A model generated the notes under the pieces. It was not told where the DNA came from, searched no databases, and worked only from the letters and a program-made list of their open reading frames with translations. A program made the position numbers and the translations under genes. From Pedobacter westerhofensis (GTDB taxonomy: Bacteria; Bacteroidota; Bacteroidia; Sphingobacteriales; Sphingobacteriaceae), in contig NZ_FXTN01000004.1 in NCBI RefSeq assembly GCF_900182595.1, positions 186,001 through 250,000 on the forward strand: a DNA stretch of 64,000 bases, in the 5' to 3' direction. This document shows positions 51,953 to 61,099 of the stretch, piece by piece; within the stretch, counting starts at the first letter, position 1; each line of letters opens with the position of its first letter.

Positions 51953-52419
51953 GAGAAATTGAATTTGTTTTGAGAATAGTAAATGATCATCGTAAGCCAC
52001 TGCAGTGTCCAGGTGCTTACCCTGATGATGTTTAAGCGCATCCATCCCTGCAGTACATGATGGAGTTCTGTGGCATCAGTAATGCCGCTGGCCATCTTTT
52101 CGTTATATGGAAAGATATAGATCATGGTGAGCGCAGTGGCAGCGATAACTCCTGCCAGAACAATAATGGGATACCATTTTGCGGCCGTTTTCCATTGCTC
52201 TGCGATAAATAACAGGCAGCAGGCCATCATCACCGCAGTCATGTAAGTAAAAAAATGAGTGGCAGCTTTAACCTGCGGCACAAACTGCATATAGTACGTA
52301 TCAGGATTCAGTTGCCCTGCAACCGGAAAGGAAAATAGCACCAGCGACCAGCCTGTGCCAAAATACATCGAGACACAGGCAAACAGAAGCGCTTTGTTGA
52401 GGCTGAAAAGGGTTTTCAT
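51949..52419 (-). CDS. DUF1772-like membrane protein
   Basis: 156 residues from ATG 52419. Four hydrophobic helices; the segment IYIFPYNEKMASGI followed by HHVLQGWMRLNIIRVSTWTLQW matches the N-x-x-L...W...N/R pattern I associate with DUF1772 (anthrone-oxygenase-like) proteins. This could be an oxygenase or a structural subunit; assignment is tentative. It overlaps the next gene by 4 bp (ATGA) and lies 28 bp after the decarboxylase-like gene. Confidence 0.8.
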   Translation of the reverse strand: MKTLFSLNKALLFACVSMYFGTGWSLVLFSFPVAGQLNPDTYYMQFVPQVKAATHFFTYMTAVMMACCLLFIAEQWKTAAKWYPIIVLAGVIAATALTMIYIFPYNEKMASGITDATELHHVLQGWMRLNIIRVSTWTLQWLTMIIYYSQNKFNFS

Positions 52420-52447
52420 AATTATTGGATTGAATTTGGTTAGGGCC

Positions 52448-53338
52448 TCAGATCTTATATTTTTGATAATCCGTAACGGAGGGGGCAGGCAGCCAGTCTT
52501 CGTTGAGGCCGAGGTTAAACACACTCTCTAAACCCTCAGGGCCCGGGCCTCCCGGAGGCCCGGGGTAAGTAACAAACCAGGATTCAAAATGATCGTCGAG
52601 AATCCCATGGATCTCCGGCATAAAGAGCGTGAAAAAGGGCTTGCCCTCAATCTCAAGTTCTTTTAAGTGTTTCGTCCGCGGATGATCACCGATATATAAG
52701 TTCCCTTTGGCTCTTTTCCCGAGCCTGATCCCGGCTTTACTATCAAAGTATACATAAGAAGCCATCAGCATATTCCTGAAATGACTGTAGTTCACTACGC
52801 CCGCTCTCAGCGGGAAATTGCTGCTGCGGGGTCTCTCAATTTCGATCCGGAACGCAAATTGCCCGTCTTTTTCGTATTGTGAAGACACCGTCTGCCCGCC
52901 AATGATAAAATCCAGGCTCGCTTTGTGCTTGGGCATGCCCCAGATCCCTTTGCCGCCTTTAACAGAAATCTCGGAGCTTACCGGCAGGTCCAGTATGAAC
53001 TGTCCGGTGCGAAAGCTTTTCATAAACAGCGCGGGCAGCAGTGGCGGGGCCGGTTTTCGTCCCCTCGTGCAGGCGATAGCTAAACTGTACTCTATGTATT
53101 TGCCGATGGTAGTTTGGCGGTAGTCAATCACCGTAACCATAAAAATGGCTTTTCCGTTGATGTACTTCATCGGATGAAGTTCGCTGCCGGGCATCAGTGC
53201 GCGCGCCTTTTCATAGTCGCAAAAAAATCCTGCCATCAGCGCCGGCGAATGCTCTGCCGCTACAGGAAGTTTGAATGGAATGCCATCTACATTGGCATAC
53301 TGGCCGGTATATCTTTTGATTCTTTTGGGTACAGACAT
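52448..53338 (-). CDS. Acetoacetate-decarboxylase-family protein
   Basis: 296 residues from ATG 53338; an ATG at 53359 would overlap the preceding gene by 17 bp. It belongs to the ADC family: GGKGIWGMPKHKASLDF holds the expected Schiff-base Lys region (K137 or K139), preceded by IEYSLAIACTRG and FILDLPVSSEISVKG. Members of this family decarboxylate or cyclise beta-keto acids through a Lys imine, and some are non-decarboxylating hydratase-aldolases. A Pro/Gly-rich loop (VTYPGPPGGPGPEG) near the C-terminus is unusual. Second gene of the operon, 4 bp after the hydrolase stop. Confidence 0.9.
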   Translation of the reverse strand: MSVPKRIKRYTGQYANVDGIPFKLPVAAEHSPALMAGFFCDYEKARALMPGSELHPMKYINGKAIFMVTVIDYRQTTIGKYIEYSLAIACTRGRKPAPPLLPALFMKSFRTGQFILDLPVSSEISVKGGKGIWGMPKHKASLDFIIGGQTVSSQYEKDGQFAFRIEIERPRSSNFPLRAGVVNYSHFRNMLMASYVYFDSKAGIRLGKRAKGNLYIGDHPRTKHLKELEIEGKPFFTLFMPEIHGILDDHFESWFVTYPGPPGGPGPEGLESVFNLGLNEDWLPAPSVTDYQKYKI

Positions 53339-53342
53339 GGTG

Positions 53343-54356
53343 TTAGTGGTTAAGTTCATGAATCATCGCAGGGAAGATATCCTCACAGGCATTTTTACCG
53401 AAAAAGATATCAAGGTGGCTGTAATCCGGATACAGATGCAGCTGGTGATAGCCCGGCTTAAGCCTGTTAAAATACCTCCACGACCTTTCCTGGCTTTCGG
53501 CTTTGAAACATTTGTTAAGGCGCCCTGCAAAAAATGCAATCCTGGCGTCGGTTTTCGGGAGGCCAGCCGTGTAGTTTTCTCTTCCATCGGCAGATACCAG
53601 TGCACCGCTGCTGATACATTTTTTGATATGATCAAAAAAGCTGAAAGGCACAAAACCAAACTCGCCCCTGATCCAGTTTTTGGTTTCATCGCTGAGGTTG
53701 TCCAGCTCCCATAATGCCGGAAAACCGCTGCCATAGGTGAAGCTCACAAATTTGCCTACATCGGTATCTTTCTCCCAGTGGGTCATTTTCACCATCCTGC
53801 TAAAGAGTTTTGCTTTAAAATCCGGTGCACGGTCGCCCCATTGGGGGTTAAGGTGCGTGCTCAGCCTTGCGGCAAGGGGCAGGATCAGGTCGAGCTTAAA
53901 GGAAGAGAAACCGGAAACTACGGGATGTAAGGATACCGCATTGGATACAATGGTCTTTACCCTTGGCACCAGGCCTTTCACTGCAGAGATCATAAAACTG
54001 GTAGATCCCTGACAATGGACAACGGCCTTAATGCTTTCTGCACCGGTAAGCCGGCATACCTCCTCCACGGCTGCGGGATGGTCGTTCAGCGCTACCTGAT
54101 CAAGGTCCCAGTTGTTCGGTTTGCATTCCATGCTTCCCCGCCAGTTTTCGAGCCATACATCATAACCCGCTTCGGCCAGTGCATTTAGAAAATTCCTGCG
54201 GTTTGGCGGGTTAAAGATATTGCTCCTGACACCGGCGCCATGTACCAGCAGAACAGGGCCGCGCGTAACCGGGCCGGTTGATTTTAAGCGCCATAGATTA
54301 CAGCTGAAACCATCGCGGGACAGAAAAGGATAAACATCGAAAGAGTGATTGTACAT
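53343..54356 (-). CDS. Alpha/beta hydrolase with a Cys nucleophile
   Basis: 337 residues, first gene of the eight-gene operon. Oxyanion region VLLVHGAGVRSN and a nucleophile elbow reading VVHCQGST, with Cys115 where most hydrolases have Ser (GxSxG). The catalytic His is likely in YSHLDIFFG near the C-terminus, and an Asp may lie around residue 300. A Cys nucleophile is known in dienelactone hydrolases and PHA synthases (GxCxG), so acyl transfer or polyester chemistry is as likely as hydrolysis. No signal peptide. It is divergent from the LuxR gene, with 167 bp between. Confidence 0.9.
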   Translation of the reverse strand: MYNHSFDVYPFLSRDGFSCNLWRLKSTGPVTRGPVLLVHGAGVRSNIFNPPNRRNFLNALAEAGYDVWLENWRGSMECKPNNWDLDQVALNDHPAAVEEVCRLTGAESIKAVVHCQGSTSFMISAVKGLVPRVKTIVSNAVSLHPVVSGFSSFKLDLILPLAARLSTHLNPQWGDRAPDFKAKLFSRMVKMTHWEKDTDVGKFVSFTYGSGFPALWELDNLSDETKNWIRGEFGFVPFSFFDHIKKCISSGALVSADGRENYTAGLPKTDARIAFFAGRLNKCFKAESQERSWRYFNRLKPGYHQLHLYPDYSHLDIFFGKNACEDIFPAMIHELNH

Positions 54357-54523
54357 ATAATATTAGTCGTGCCTGTATGCTAAAAGGAAACAGCAAATGA
54401 TTTTATTTTTTATTCCCGTTTTATTAAAAATAAATAGGAAATTCGGAATAATATATAGTAGTTTTTTGTCATTTTATATCTCAGTTATTATCATACATAT
54501 AGAATAATAAAGCACTGATAATC

Positions 54524-55324
54524 ATGCTGAAATCGCTCTCAAAACGAAAAATAACATGGCTTCATTATCTGGATAAAATAAAGGATAACCCGGGCCAGGA
54601 AGAACCGCTGCAGCTTGCCGGTTTTAACGACTTCTTCAGGGCTAACCGGCTCGCTAATTCGTTTTTCAAATACTGCAGGCCCTTCGTTTACCTGCTGGAT
54701 TACAGAAGGAGCGAATATATCAGGATGTCGGATAATTTTGCCGGATACCAGTCGGGCGCTTTTCTCAAAGGCGGCATCAGCCACATGCTGGATATTTATC
54801 ACGCCGATCACTTCAAGCTGTTTGACCAGGAGATCTTCCCTGAAAGGCTCCGCATCCTGCAGGGCATACCCCTTAGCGAATATTCCCGCTACCTTTTTAC
54901 CTATAACCTGTGCCTGCAAACCAGGAGCGGCCGGTATGAAAACTTCCTGCAGCGCAACTGTTTCCTGCCCGACGCAATGGGCAACCCCATCCTCAGCATG
55001 GGCATGCTTACTCCCCTGAACGATCACCGCATAGGCAGCAGGATTGTACAGACGGTAGACCGCATCTGCGTAAACGGGATGCTGGAACAAAGGCTGATCG
55101 ACAGGGCCGTTTATTATCTCAACGAAGAAGATAAACTGTTCTCCAGGCGCGAGAAAGAGATCTTACTATGGATGGCCGATGGTTTGAGCAGCAAGATGAT
55201 CGCCGGCAAACTGCACATCAGTGAGCATACTGTAAACAATCACCGGCGCAGCATGCAGGATAAAAGCAATATGCCCAATGCAATTGCCCTGGTAAGTTTC
55301 GCAATCAGAAAGGAAATTATATAA
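54524..55324 (+). CDS. LuxR-type transcriptional regulator
   Basis: 266 residues. The C-terminal 65 form a LuxR/FixJ HTH: FSRREKEILLWMADGLSSKM, then AGKLHISEHTVNNHRRSMQD, which carries the recognition helix. The N-terminal 200 residues are an uncharacterised sensing domain with several Cys and Phe (NSFFKYCRPFVYLLDY; GRYENFLQRNCF). No receiver Asp, so it is not a two-component regulator. It is divergent from the GMC operon and is the obvious candidate regulator of it. A shortened paralogue follows directly. Confidence 0.93.
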   Translation: MLKSLSKRKITWLHYLDKIKDNPGQEEPLQLAGFNDFFRANRLANSFFKYCRPFVYLLDYRRSEYIRMSDNFAGYQSGAFLKGGISHMLDIYHADHFKLFDQEIFPERLRILQGIPLSEYSRYLFTYNLCLQTRSGRYENFLQRNCFLPDAMGNPILSMGMLTPLNDHRIGSRIVQTVDRICVNGMLEQRLIDRAVYYLNEEDKLFSRREKEILLWMADGLSSKMIAGKLHISEHTVNNHRRSMQDKSNMPNAIALVSFAIRKEII

Positions 55325-55462
55325 ACAGGCGGGCGGCTTGGTCGCCATTAGCTGAAAAATGTACAGATGCAATAGTTACTTCTTGTCATTTTTATGTTCG
55401 GTAATTTCGTTATATTTATTTATAAATAACTGAAAATCAGGTATAAAACGCTCTCAATCAAC

Positions 55463-55813
55463 GTGGTCAACTGGTTAAGTTATCTCGAATCAGAAGACTT
55501 TATGAAAAATGGTATCCATCAAATGCTGGAGATTTATTACCGTGATCATCTTCGGCTGGTAGTTCACAAAACTCTGTCTGGAACAGGGCCTGACGCATCT
55601 GGACTACTGGAACAGGATTGCAAAATGTTTTCCAGGCGCGAAAGGGAAGTGCTGCTCTGGATGGCAGAGGGGCTAAGCAGCAAAATGATTGCCGGTAAAC
55701 TCAATATCAGTGAGCACACAGTGATCAACCACCGGCGGAGCATGCAGGAAAAGAGCCATAAACCAAACGCCACGGCACTGGTCAGTTTTGCAATCAGAAA
55801 TGGTATTATCTGA
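55463..55813 (+). CDS. Truncated paralogue of the adjacent LuxR-type regulator
   Basis: 116 residues from GTG 55463 (ATG 55502 also possible). DNA upstream and downstream of its start is clearly homologous to the 54524 gene, including the promoter region. The parental ATG aligns with AGG at 55439-55441, so the ancestral start was lost. Two in-frame deletions removed about 59 and about 80 codons of the sensing domain. The HTH is intact, with mostly conservative changes (FSRREREVLLWMAEGLSSKM; AGKLNISEHTVINHRRSMQE). Retention of frame and HTH suggests it is still used, perhaps as a competing or constitutive regulator; a decaying duplicate is the alternative. Confidence 0.75.
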   Translation: MVNWLSYLESEDFMKNGIHQMLEIYYRDHLRLVVHKTLSGTGPDASGLLEQDCKMFSRREREVLLWMAEGLSSKMIAGKLNISEHTVINHRRSMQEKSHKPNATALVSFAIRNGII

Positions 55814-55912
55814 ATGTCCCGGGTTTTTGTCAAAAGTAATTTTCTAATTACTAGGAATATATACAATTCATGGCTATTTTAGACCCTGTAAATAACCTAA
55901 CCGTCCAGTTCA

Positions 55913-57220
55913 TTGCGCCCTCTACTATCTTTTGTTTATAAGCACTTAAAGTTTTTCGAGGAATTATTAAATTCCCTTTCTGTTGCCCTGCTGCTGCTTG
56001 CAGCGATGTACTGCTGGTCTAATCTCCCCCTGAATTTTATCATGGAAGAGACGCTGACAAAGGCAACCGTAAAAGTAACCGACTTTTTTAACAGGCAGGA
56101 TGAACAGCCTTACGGGATGAAGGATGTGATGTTTATTGACGTATCGCGCAGCAGTGCGATTGTGACAGATCAGCTGGGCACACATGTGATGGCCGACCGT
56201 GAAAAGCTGGATACGCTGTTCCGGCTGCTCCATCAGCATAAAAATCCGGAACAGATCATTGTGTGCGACCTCTACTTTGATGTCACGGCCAGCAAGGACT
56301 GGCAGCTGCAGACATCGATGGCTGGCCTCCCCAATTTGCTTTCTACTGTAAAAACAGACTGGTTTGGGGAAATTACCCCGAATGTGCTGCGTGCCGGCAC
56401 AAGCGGAACAACAGGTTTTAAGCCCTTGCATACGCCTTTCATGATCTTTTCCAATTCGATGTTCAAGTTTCATTTTACAGATGACCACTGTGTAAAAACG
56501 ATTCCGGTACTGATGTACGAAAGGCTCAACAATATCCACGCTGCCTGTCTGGGCGATGCCCTTAAACTGGGCGACGACTGGTTTTTCAATACGATCCTGA
56601 TCAATGAAGAACTGGGACGCGGAATTCCAAAGGCAGTTTATGAAGACCAGGTGATACCTATCCAGTCAGTGCTCAATGGGGCAGGGGCAAAAAATAGCGA
56701 GCTGCTTTCCCAGCTGCAGCAGAAGAAGTTTATTATGATAGGTGATTATGAGGCCGATTTGCAGCATACCACGTTTGGTGACAAGCCCCGCACCATGATC
56801 CTGTTTGATATCTTTTTGTCGCTGCAGCAAAAGGAAAATATGATCAGTACGGGATGGCTGATCATGACACTTACCTTTCTCACGCTGCTTATCTATAACC
56901 GGTTCTATCATTTCAATGTTTTTAGAAAGTATTCCCTCTGGCTGGATGAGCACACCACCGTTCTGGGCTTTAAGGCGCTTCCGGCAATAGACTGGCTGCT
57001 CTTTTACCTGCTGATCCTTTGCTCGGGCATCTTTTTTCATGTATACATGGAAGCTATTGCAGGGCTCTTGTTTTTGGGCTTCATCGCCTGGGCACGCATC
57101 TACGCCAAAGCACGTTATGTAAAGCTGCTGCAGTTCAAAAGAAGCGGCCGCAGATGGAGTGCCAGGGCATTGTTTGCCTTTGTTTTCACCAAGCCGGGAT
57201 TCAAAAGCGGCAAAGCCTGA
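55913..57220 (+). CDS. CHASE2-domain membrane protein without an output domain
   Basis: 435 residues, TTG start at 55913 (the reading frame opens at 55901, and no ATG precedes residue 32). An N-terminal membrane helix (about 20-37) precedes a large extracytoplasmic CHASE2-like domain: VMFIDVSRSSAIVTD, IIVCDLYFD and KKFIMIGDYEADLQH correspond to the usual CHASE2 strands. About three C-terminal helices (305-322, 346-364, 368-385) and a basic tail follow. CHASE2 proteins normally carry a kinase, cyclase or GGDEF domain; none is here, so it may signal through a partner or act as a structural sensor. Precedes the AI-2E family transporter by 56 bp. Confidence 0.88.
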   Translation: MRPLLSFVYKHLKFFEELLNSLSVALLLLAAMYCWSNLPLNFIMEETLTKATVKVTDFFNRQDEQPYGMKDVMFIDVSRSSAIVTDQLGTHVMADREKLDTLFRLLHQHKNPEQIIVCDLYFDVTASKDWQLQTSMAGLPNLLSTVKTDWFGEITPNVLRAGTSGTTGFKPLHTPFMIFSNSMFKFHFTDDHCVKTIPVLMYERLNNIHAACLGDALKLGDDWFFNTILINEELGRGIPKAVYEDQVIPIQSVLNGAGAKNSELLSQLQQKKFIMIGDYEADLQHTTFGDKPRTMILFDIFLSLQQKENMISTGWLIMTLTFLTLLIYNRFYHFNVFRKYSLWLDEHTTVLGFKALPAIDWLLFYLLILCSGIFFHVYMEAIAGLLFLGFIAWARIYAKARYVKLLQFKRSGRRWSARALFAFVFTKPGFKSGKA

Positions 57221-57276
57221 CACCGGGCTGAAACAAATTGTAACTGATCTTGTTATTCACCACAATCTAAAAACAT

Positions 57277-58392
57277 ATGGCCGCTAAAGAATATCCTTTT
57301 TACATCAAAAGCACAGTCGTGCTGTTTGGCCTGATCCTCTTAACCTATACCCTGAGCAACCTCAGGGATATCCTTACCCCGATGGCTTTTGCACTGATCA
57401 TAGCGATCCTGCTTAATCCGCTGGTAAACAGGTTTCAGAAAAGGAAACTGCCAAAGATCGCTGCCATTGTACTGGCCATGTTCATTGCACTGGTGCTCAT
57501 TCTGGGCGTCATTTATTTTCTGTCTACCCAGATCGCCCAGTTTGGCGAAAGCCTGCCCATGCTCACAAAAAAATTCAACCAGCTGCTGCTGATGTTACAG
57601 CACTGGCTGGAAACTGATTTTGGGGTGAGCATCCAGAAACAGGTACAGCTGATCAATGAAGCGGTAAGCAGCAGCAAGGCAATGGTAGGGCATACCCTCG
57701 GCACAGCCCTGGGCATCATGGGCGTGGTTTTTCTGATCCCGGTATACGTATTTCTGATCCTCTGGTACAAAACCAAGGTGCTGCAGTTTCTGTACGAAGT
57801 ATTTGCAGAGGAGAATTCGGAAAAAGTGGCCGATGTGCTTAGCGAAACCAAGCTTGCCATCCAGAGTTATATGGTAGGGCTCCTGATTGAAGCGGGGATT
57901 GTGGCCGTAATGAACTCTGCTGCACTGCTGCTCCTGGGCGTGAAATATGGTATCCTGTTTGGCGTAATCGGCGCCATCTTAAACATGATCCCCTACATCG
58001 GCGGAATTATCGCCATTCTGCTGCCGGTGCTGATGGCTACCGTCACCAAAGATGGCTACACCACTCAGCTGCTCATCATCGGTGCTTACGCCGTCATCCA
58101 GTTTATCGACAATAATTTCCTTGTGCCCAATATCGTCTCTTCCAAAGTTAAGATCAATGCACTGGTCTCCATCCTGATCGTGCTGCTGGGCGGTGCGCTC
58201 TGGGGCGTATCGGGGATGTTCCTTTCTATTCCCTTTATCGCAATTATCAAAATCATTTTTGACAGGATCGACGACCTTAAACCATGGGGCAAACTACTGG
58301 GCGACGAGGTTTCCTATGAAGAGCAGAAGAAGCGCCCTTTTTGGAAGAAACAGAGAAAAGATTCTGTGGCGGAAAAAATTGTTAAATCCTAG
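57277..58392 (+). CDS. AI-2E family transporter
   Basis: 371 residues with about eight membrane helices arranged as three N-terminal, a large hydrophilic loop (about 90-150) and a C-terminal bundle. The family signature is present: LRDILTPMAFALIIAILLNPLV near the start, and PYIGGIIAILLPVLMA followed by VPNIVSSKVKINALVSILIV, with the GxxGxxxxxPxxA-like segment. AI-2E proteins export small molecules (AI-2 or others) or act as antiporters; the substrate is unknown. Probably co-transcribed with the CHASE2 gene. Confidence 0.93.
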   Translation: MAAKEYPFYIKSTVVLFGLILLTYTLSNLRDILTPMAFALIIAILLNPLVNRFQKRKLPKIAAIVLAMFIALVLILGVIYFLSTQIAQFGESLPMLTKKFNQLLLMLQHWLETDFGVSIQKQVQLINEAVSSSKAMVGHTLGTALGIMGVVFLIPVYVFLILWYKTKVLQFLYEVFAEENSEKVADVLSETKLAIQSYMVGLLIEAGIVAVMNSAALLLLGVKYGILFGVIGAILNMIPYIGGIIAILLPVLMATVTKDGYTTQLLIIGAYAVIQFIDNNFLVPNIVSSKVKINALVSILIVLLGGALWGVSGMFLSIPFIAIIKIIFDRIDDLKPWGKLLGDEVSYEEQKKRPFWKKQRKDSVAEKIVKS

Positions 58393-58788
58393 TAGATACG
58401 GCTATGGAATATCAATTGCAGGGATCTGATGGGCAGGACAGGAGCGAGGCTCTGGTTCAGCTGAAGGATTCTGCTTTTTGGATCACTCTTGTTTTAGAAA
58501 AAGCAAACAAATCAAGAATATTCGTTGTTATCGATTATATATAAACAATATTTCCAGATTGCCGGTCTTTTAACGCTAGCATTCAGTAAGTTCTAAGCAC
58601 ATTATCTATATCTTTCCGGAACATATCTGGCTTCTTTCAGAACTAAACCTGTCATATCTGTGGGTTAAAAAGATGTAAAAGAGAGCAGGCTTTTTGTGTT
58701 GGCATTTTCCTTGTAATTATTTGATGGTAAAACACACAATTAGAAATCTCGTCTGCTTACACTTTTTTATTAAAACCTCGCTGCTCTT
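58393..58788. other. 396-bp intergenic region with one small uncertain ORF
   Basis: No recognisable gene. A 46-codon ORF (ATG 58404 to TAA 58542-58544) starts 12 bp after the transporter stop; it has no signal peptide, hydrophobic segment or known motif, so its reality is doubtful. The rest (58545-58788) is AT-rich and should hold the promoter of the hybrid kinase, though no good TAnnTTTG box was identified. Confidence 0.4.
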
Positions 58789-60975
58789 ATGATTTCAAAG
58801 GTTAGAAAGATCCCGATACTGCGATATGCGATCATAGTTTGTTTAATAGTAGTTTTGTTTATCAGTGCTTTTTACCTCTATCTCTATTACCGTAGGGCAG
58901 AAAGCGTACGTTATAATGTACACCAGATGATCCTGGCCCGTGAAAGCGCCGCAATGATCGACAACTGCCTGATCAGCCTCTACAGCGCCGATAACAACAG
59001 CAGGCTTTACGGCCTCACCTCGGATACCAAATATTTTAACCAGTTTTCTGCTGATATCAATTTTGTAAACAAGATGATCGGCCAGTTAAACCTCAAGAAT
59101 CAGCCTGCATCTTCCAAACGTGGTTTTCAGCATCTGATCAATGAAAAGACCGTCAAAACCGAGAGTTATACAAAACTTAAACTGATGTCTGACAGTCTGC
59201 TGAATTCGACCGGCAAGATCAGCACAATTATCGAACAGGCAGCCGCCACACCGGTGAAGGTTCCGGTAGTACGTAAATACATCAGTGAAGTTAAAATTGA
59301 TACCATTAAACCGCAGGTCAAGCCGCTTCGTAAAAAAAGGTTCTTCGGACGGGTATTCGATGCTTTCTCTGCCAGAAAATCTGACGAGCTGATGCAGCAT
59401 CAGCAGGAACTGCAGAAAGCACCAACGGTAATAGAAAAACGAATCGCCACAAGGGTAGAGAGCCGGACAATTATTCCAAAGGAAGCCCTGGTATCGCGCA
59501 AACGTTTCCAGGAGATTTACCAGACAAACCATCGTCTGCGCGACTCAGAGCAGGAAATCCTTAAAATTAATACCAACCTGATTGCGCAGATCATTGCAAG
59601 TCTCAAGGAATACAAATCCGCAGAGCAGCATTACATTGCCAGTGGCAAAGCCGAACTGAATGACAGCCTGCAGGATGTGGTCTTCAAATTCAAAAGCCTT
59701 TCTGGTTTGATTTTTATCTTTCTGATCACAATGGTGATCGTCATTTTATATAATATCTGGAAGATCTTCAGGAACGAGGAGGAAATCATCAGCTATAGTT
59801 TAGATGCCGAGCAGTATGCCCTTTCCAAAAGTGCTTTCCTGGCCAGCATGAGCCACGAGATCCGTACGCCCCTCAACTCCGTGATTGGCTTTTCTGAACA
59901 GCTGAGCCAGAGCCGGCTGGATGAAACACAGAAGGAGCAGCTGGAGGCGATCAGCAGTTCATCGCGGCTGCTGCTTGACGTAGTGAACGAAATCCTCGAT
60001 TTCTCCAAATTCGAGACCGGCAAGATGAGCTTTGATAATGCGCCTTTTGTTCCCCACGATTCGCTGGAGGAAGTGTTCAACAGTTTGCGCCTGCAGGCCG
60101 AGCACAAGGGCATCCGGATGGAAAAGGAACTGAACCTGGATGAGGATATTTGTCTGAAAGGGGATGCCTTCAGGTTAAAGCAGGTGGTGATCAACCTGAT
60201 GAGCAACGCCATTAAATTTACTACAGAAGGGAAAGTTGTGCTCAGGGCCTCCATTACTGAAGGGGAAAAAGAACTCAGGATCCTGCACGTAGCGGTACAG
60301 GACAGTGGGCTGGGGATCAGCAAAGAGAATATACCGCTGATCTTTGGAGAGTTTGCACAGATTGTTTCTGCACAGCAAAAGGCTTCCCAGAAAGGTACCG
60401 GCCTCGGACTGGCCATATCCAAAAAAATTGTAGAACTGCAGGGAGGCTCTATCAGCGTCAGCAGCGAGCCGGGCAAAGGTTCGGTTTTTACTTTCCACCT
60501 CCCTATGGAAAGGGCAGAGATGATTGCCTGCAGGAAAAAGAAACCAGCAGGCGACCTTGTTGCTCCTGATACGCTTAGCGGTAAACATATCCTCGTGGCC
60601 GAAGACAACAAGCTGAATGTACTGCTGCTCACCACCATTCTCAAAAAATGGAATATTACTTTTGATGTTGCCGAAGATGGTGTACAGGCCTTTGAACTCT
60701 TTGAAGCGCATTACTATGACCTGGTGCTCACTGATATTGAAATGCCTGAGCTGGGCGGGGTAGAACTTGCAGGGATGATCAGGAAATACCAGGATATCGG
60801 CAAATCGTATATACCCATACTGGCGCTGACCGCAAATGCACTGAAAGAAGACCGTGATCATTATATCAGCGCAGGAATGAACGGCGTGATCCTGAAACCA
60901 TTTTCCGAACAAAACCTGCTGGATACCATCAATGAGGCGCTGAAAGATCCGATGCTGCTTGATGAAAGAGTGTAG
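58789..60975 (+). CDS. Hybrid histidine kinase with a receiver domain
   Basis: 728 residues. A membrane helix (about 13-31), an extracytoplasmic segment of about 265 residues rich in helices (four-helix CHASE3-like), a second helix (about 298-318), HisKA with SMSHEIRTPLNSVIGFSEQ (phosphoacceptor His356), and HATPase_c with NLMSNAIKFT, QDSGLGISKENI and GTGLGLAISKKIV. A receiver domain from about 605 (HILVAEDNKLNVLLLTT) carries the phosphoacceptor Asp649 in VLTDIEMPE. Complete and probably active. No partner transcription factor is adjacent. Confidence 0.94.
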   Translation: MISKVRKIPILRYAIIVCLIVVLFISAFYLYLYYRRAESVRYNVHQMILARESAAMIDNCLISLYSADNNSRLYGLTSDTKYFNQFSADINFVNKMIGQLNLKNQPASSKRGFQHLINEKTVKTESYTKLKLMSDSLLNSTGKISTIIEQAAATPVKVPVVRKYISEVKIDTIKPQVKPLRKKRFFGRVFDAFSARKSDELMQHQQELQKAPTVIEKRIATRVESRTIIPKEALVSRKRFQEIYQTNHRLRDSEQEILKINTNLIAQIIASLKEYKSAEQHYIASGKAELNDSLQDVVFKFKSLSGLIFIFLITMVIVILYNIWKIFRNEEEIISYSLDAEQYALSKSAFLASMSHEIRTPLNSVIGFSEQLSQSRLDETQKEQLEAISSSSRLLLDVVNEILDFSKFETGKMSFDNAPFVPHDSLEEVFNSLRLQAEHKGIRMEKELNLDEDICLKGDAFRLKQVVINLMSNAIKFTTEGKVVLRASITEGEKELRILHVAVQDSGLGISKENIPLIFGEFAQIVSAQQKASQKGTGLGLAISKKIVELQGGSISVSSEPGKGSVFTFHLPMERAEMIACRKKKPAGDLVAPDTLSGKHILVAEDNKLNVLLLTTILKKWNITFDVAEDGVQAFELFEAHYYDLVLTDIEMPELGGVELAGMIRKYQDIGKSYIPILALTANALKEDRDHYISAGMNGVILKPFSEQNLLDTINEALKDPMLLDERV

Positions 60976-61099
60976 CCCGCACCTGAGCAAACGTATCTGT
61001 TTTTGCCCGCGTTAAGGGGATTGTTTTTCCCGCGAACTGCCGGATAATTTCATAAAACTTTTTAGCCCTTTTTGCGCTTTTATAGGAAAATCATTCCTT

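Noticed and set aside
58404..58544. A 46-codon ORF after the AI-2E transporter gene.
   Set aside because: No recognisable feature; kept only as a note in the intergenic entry.
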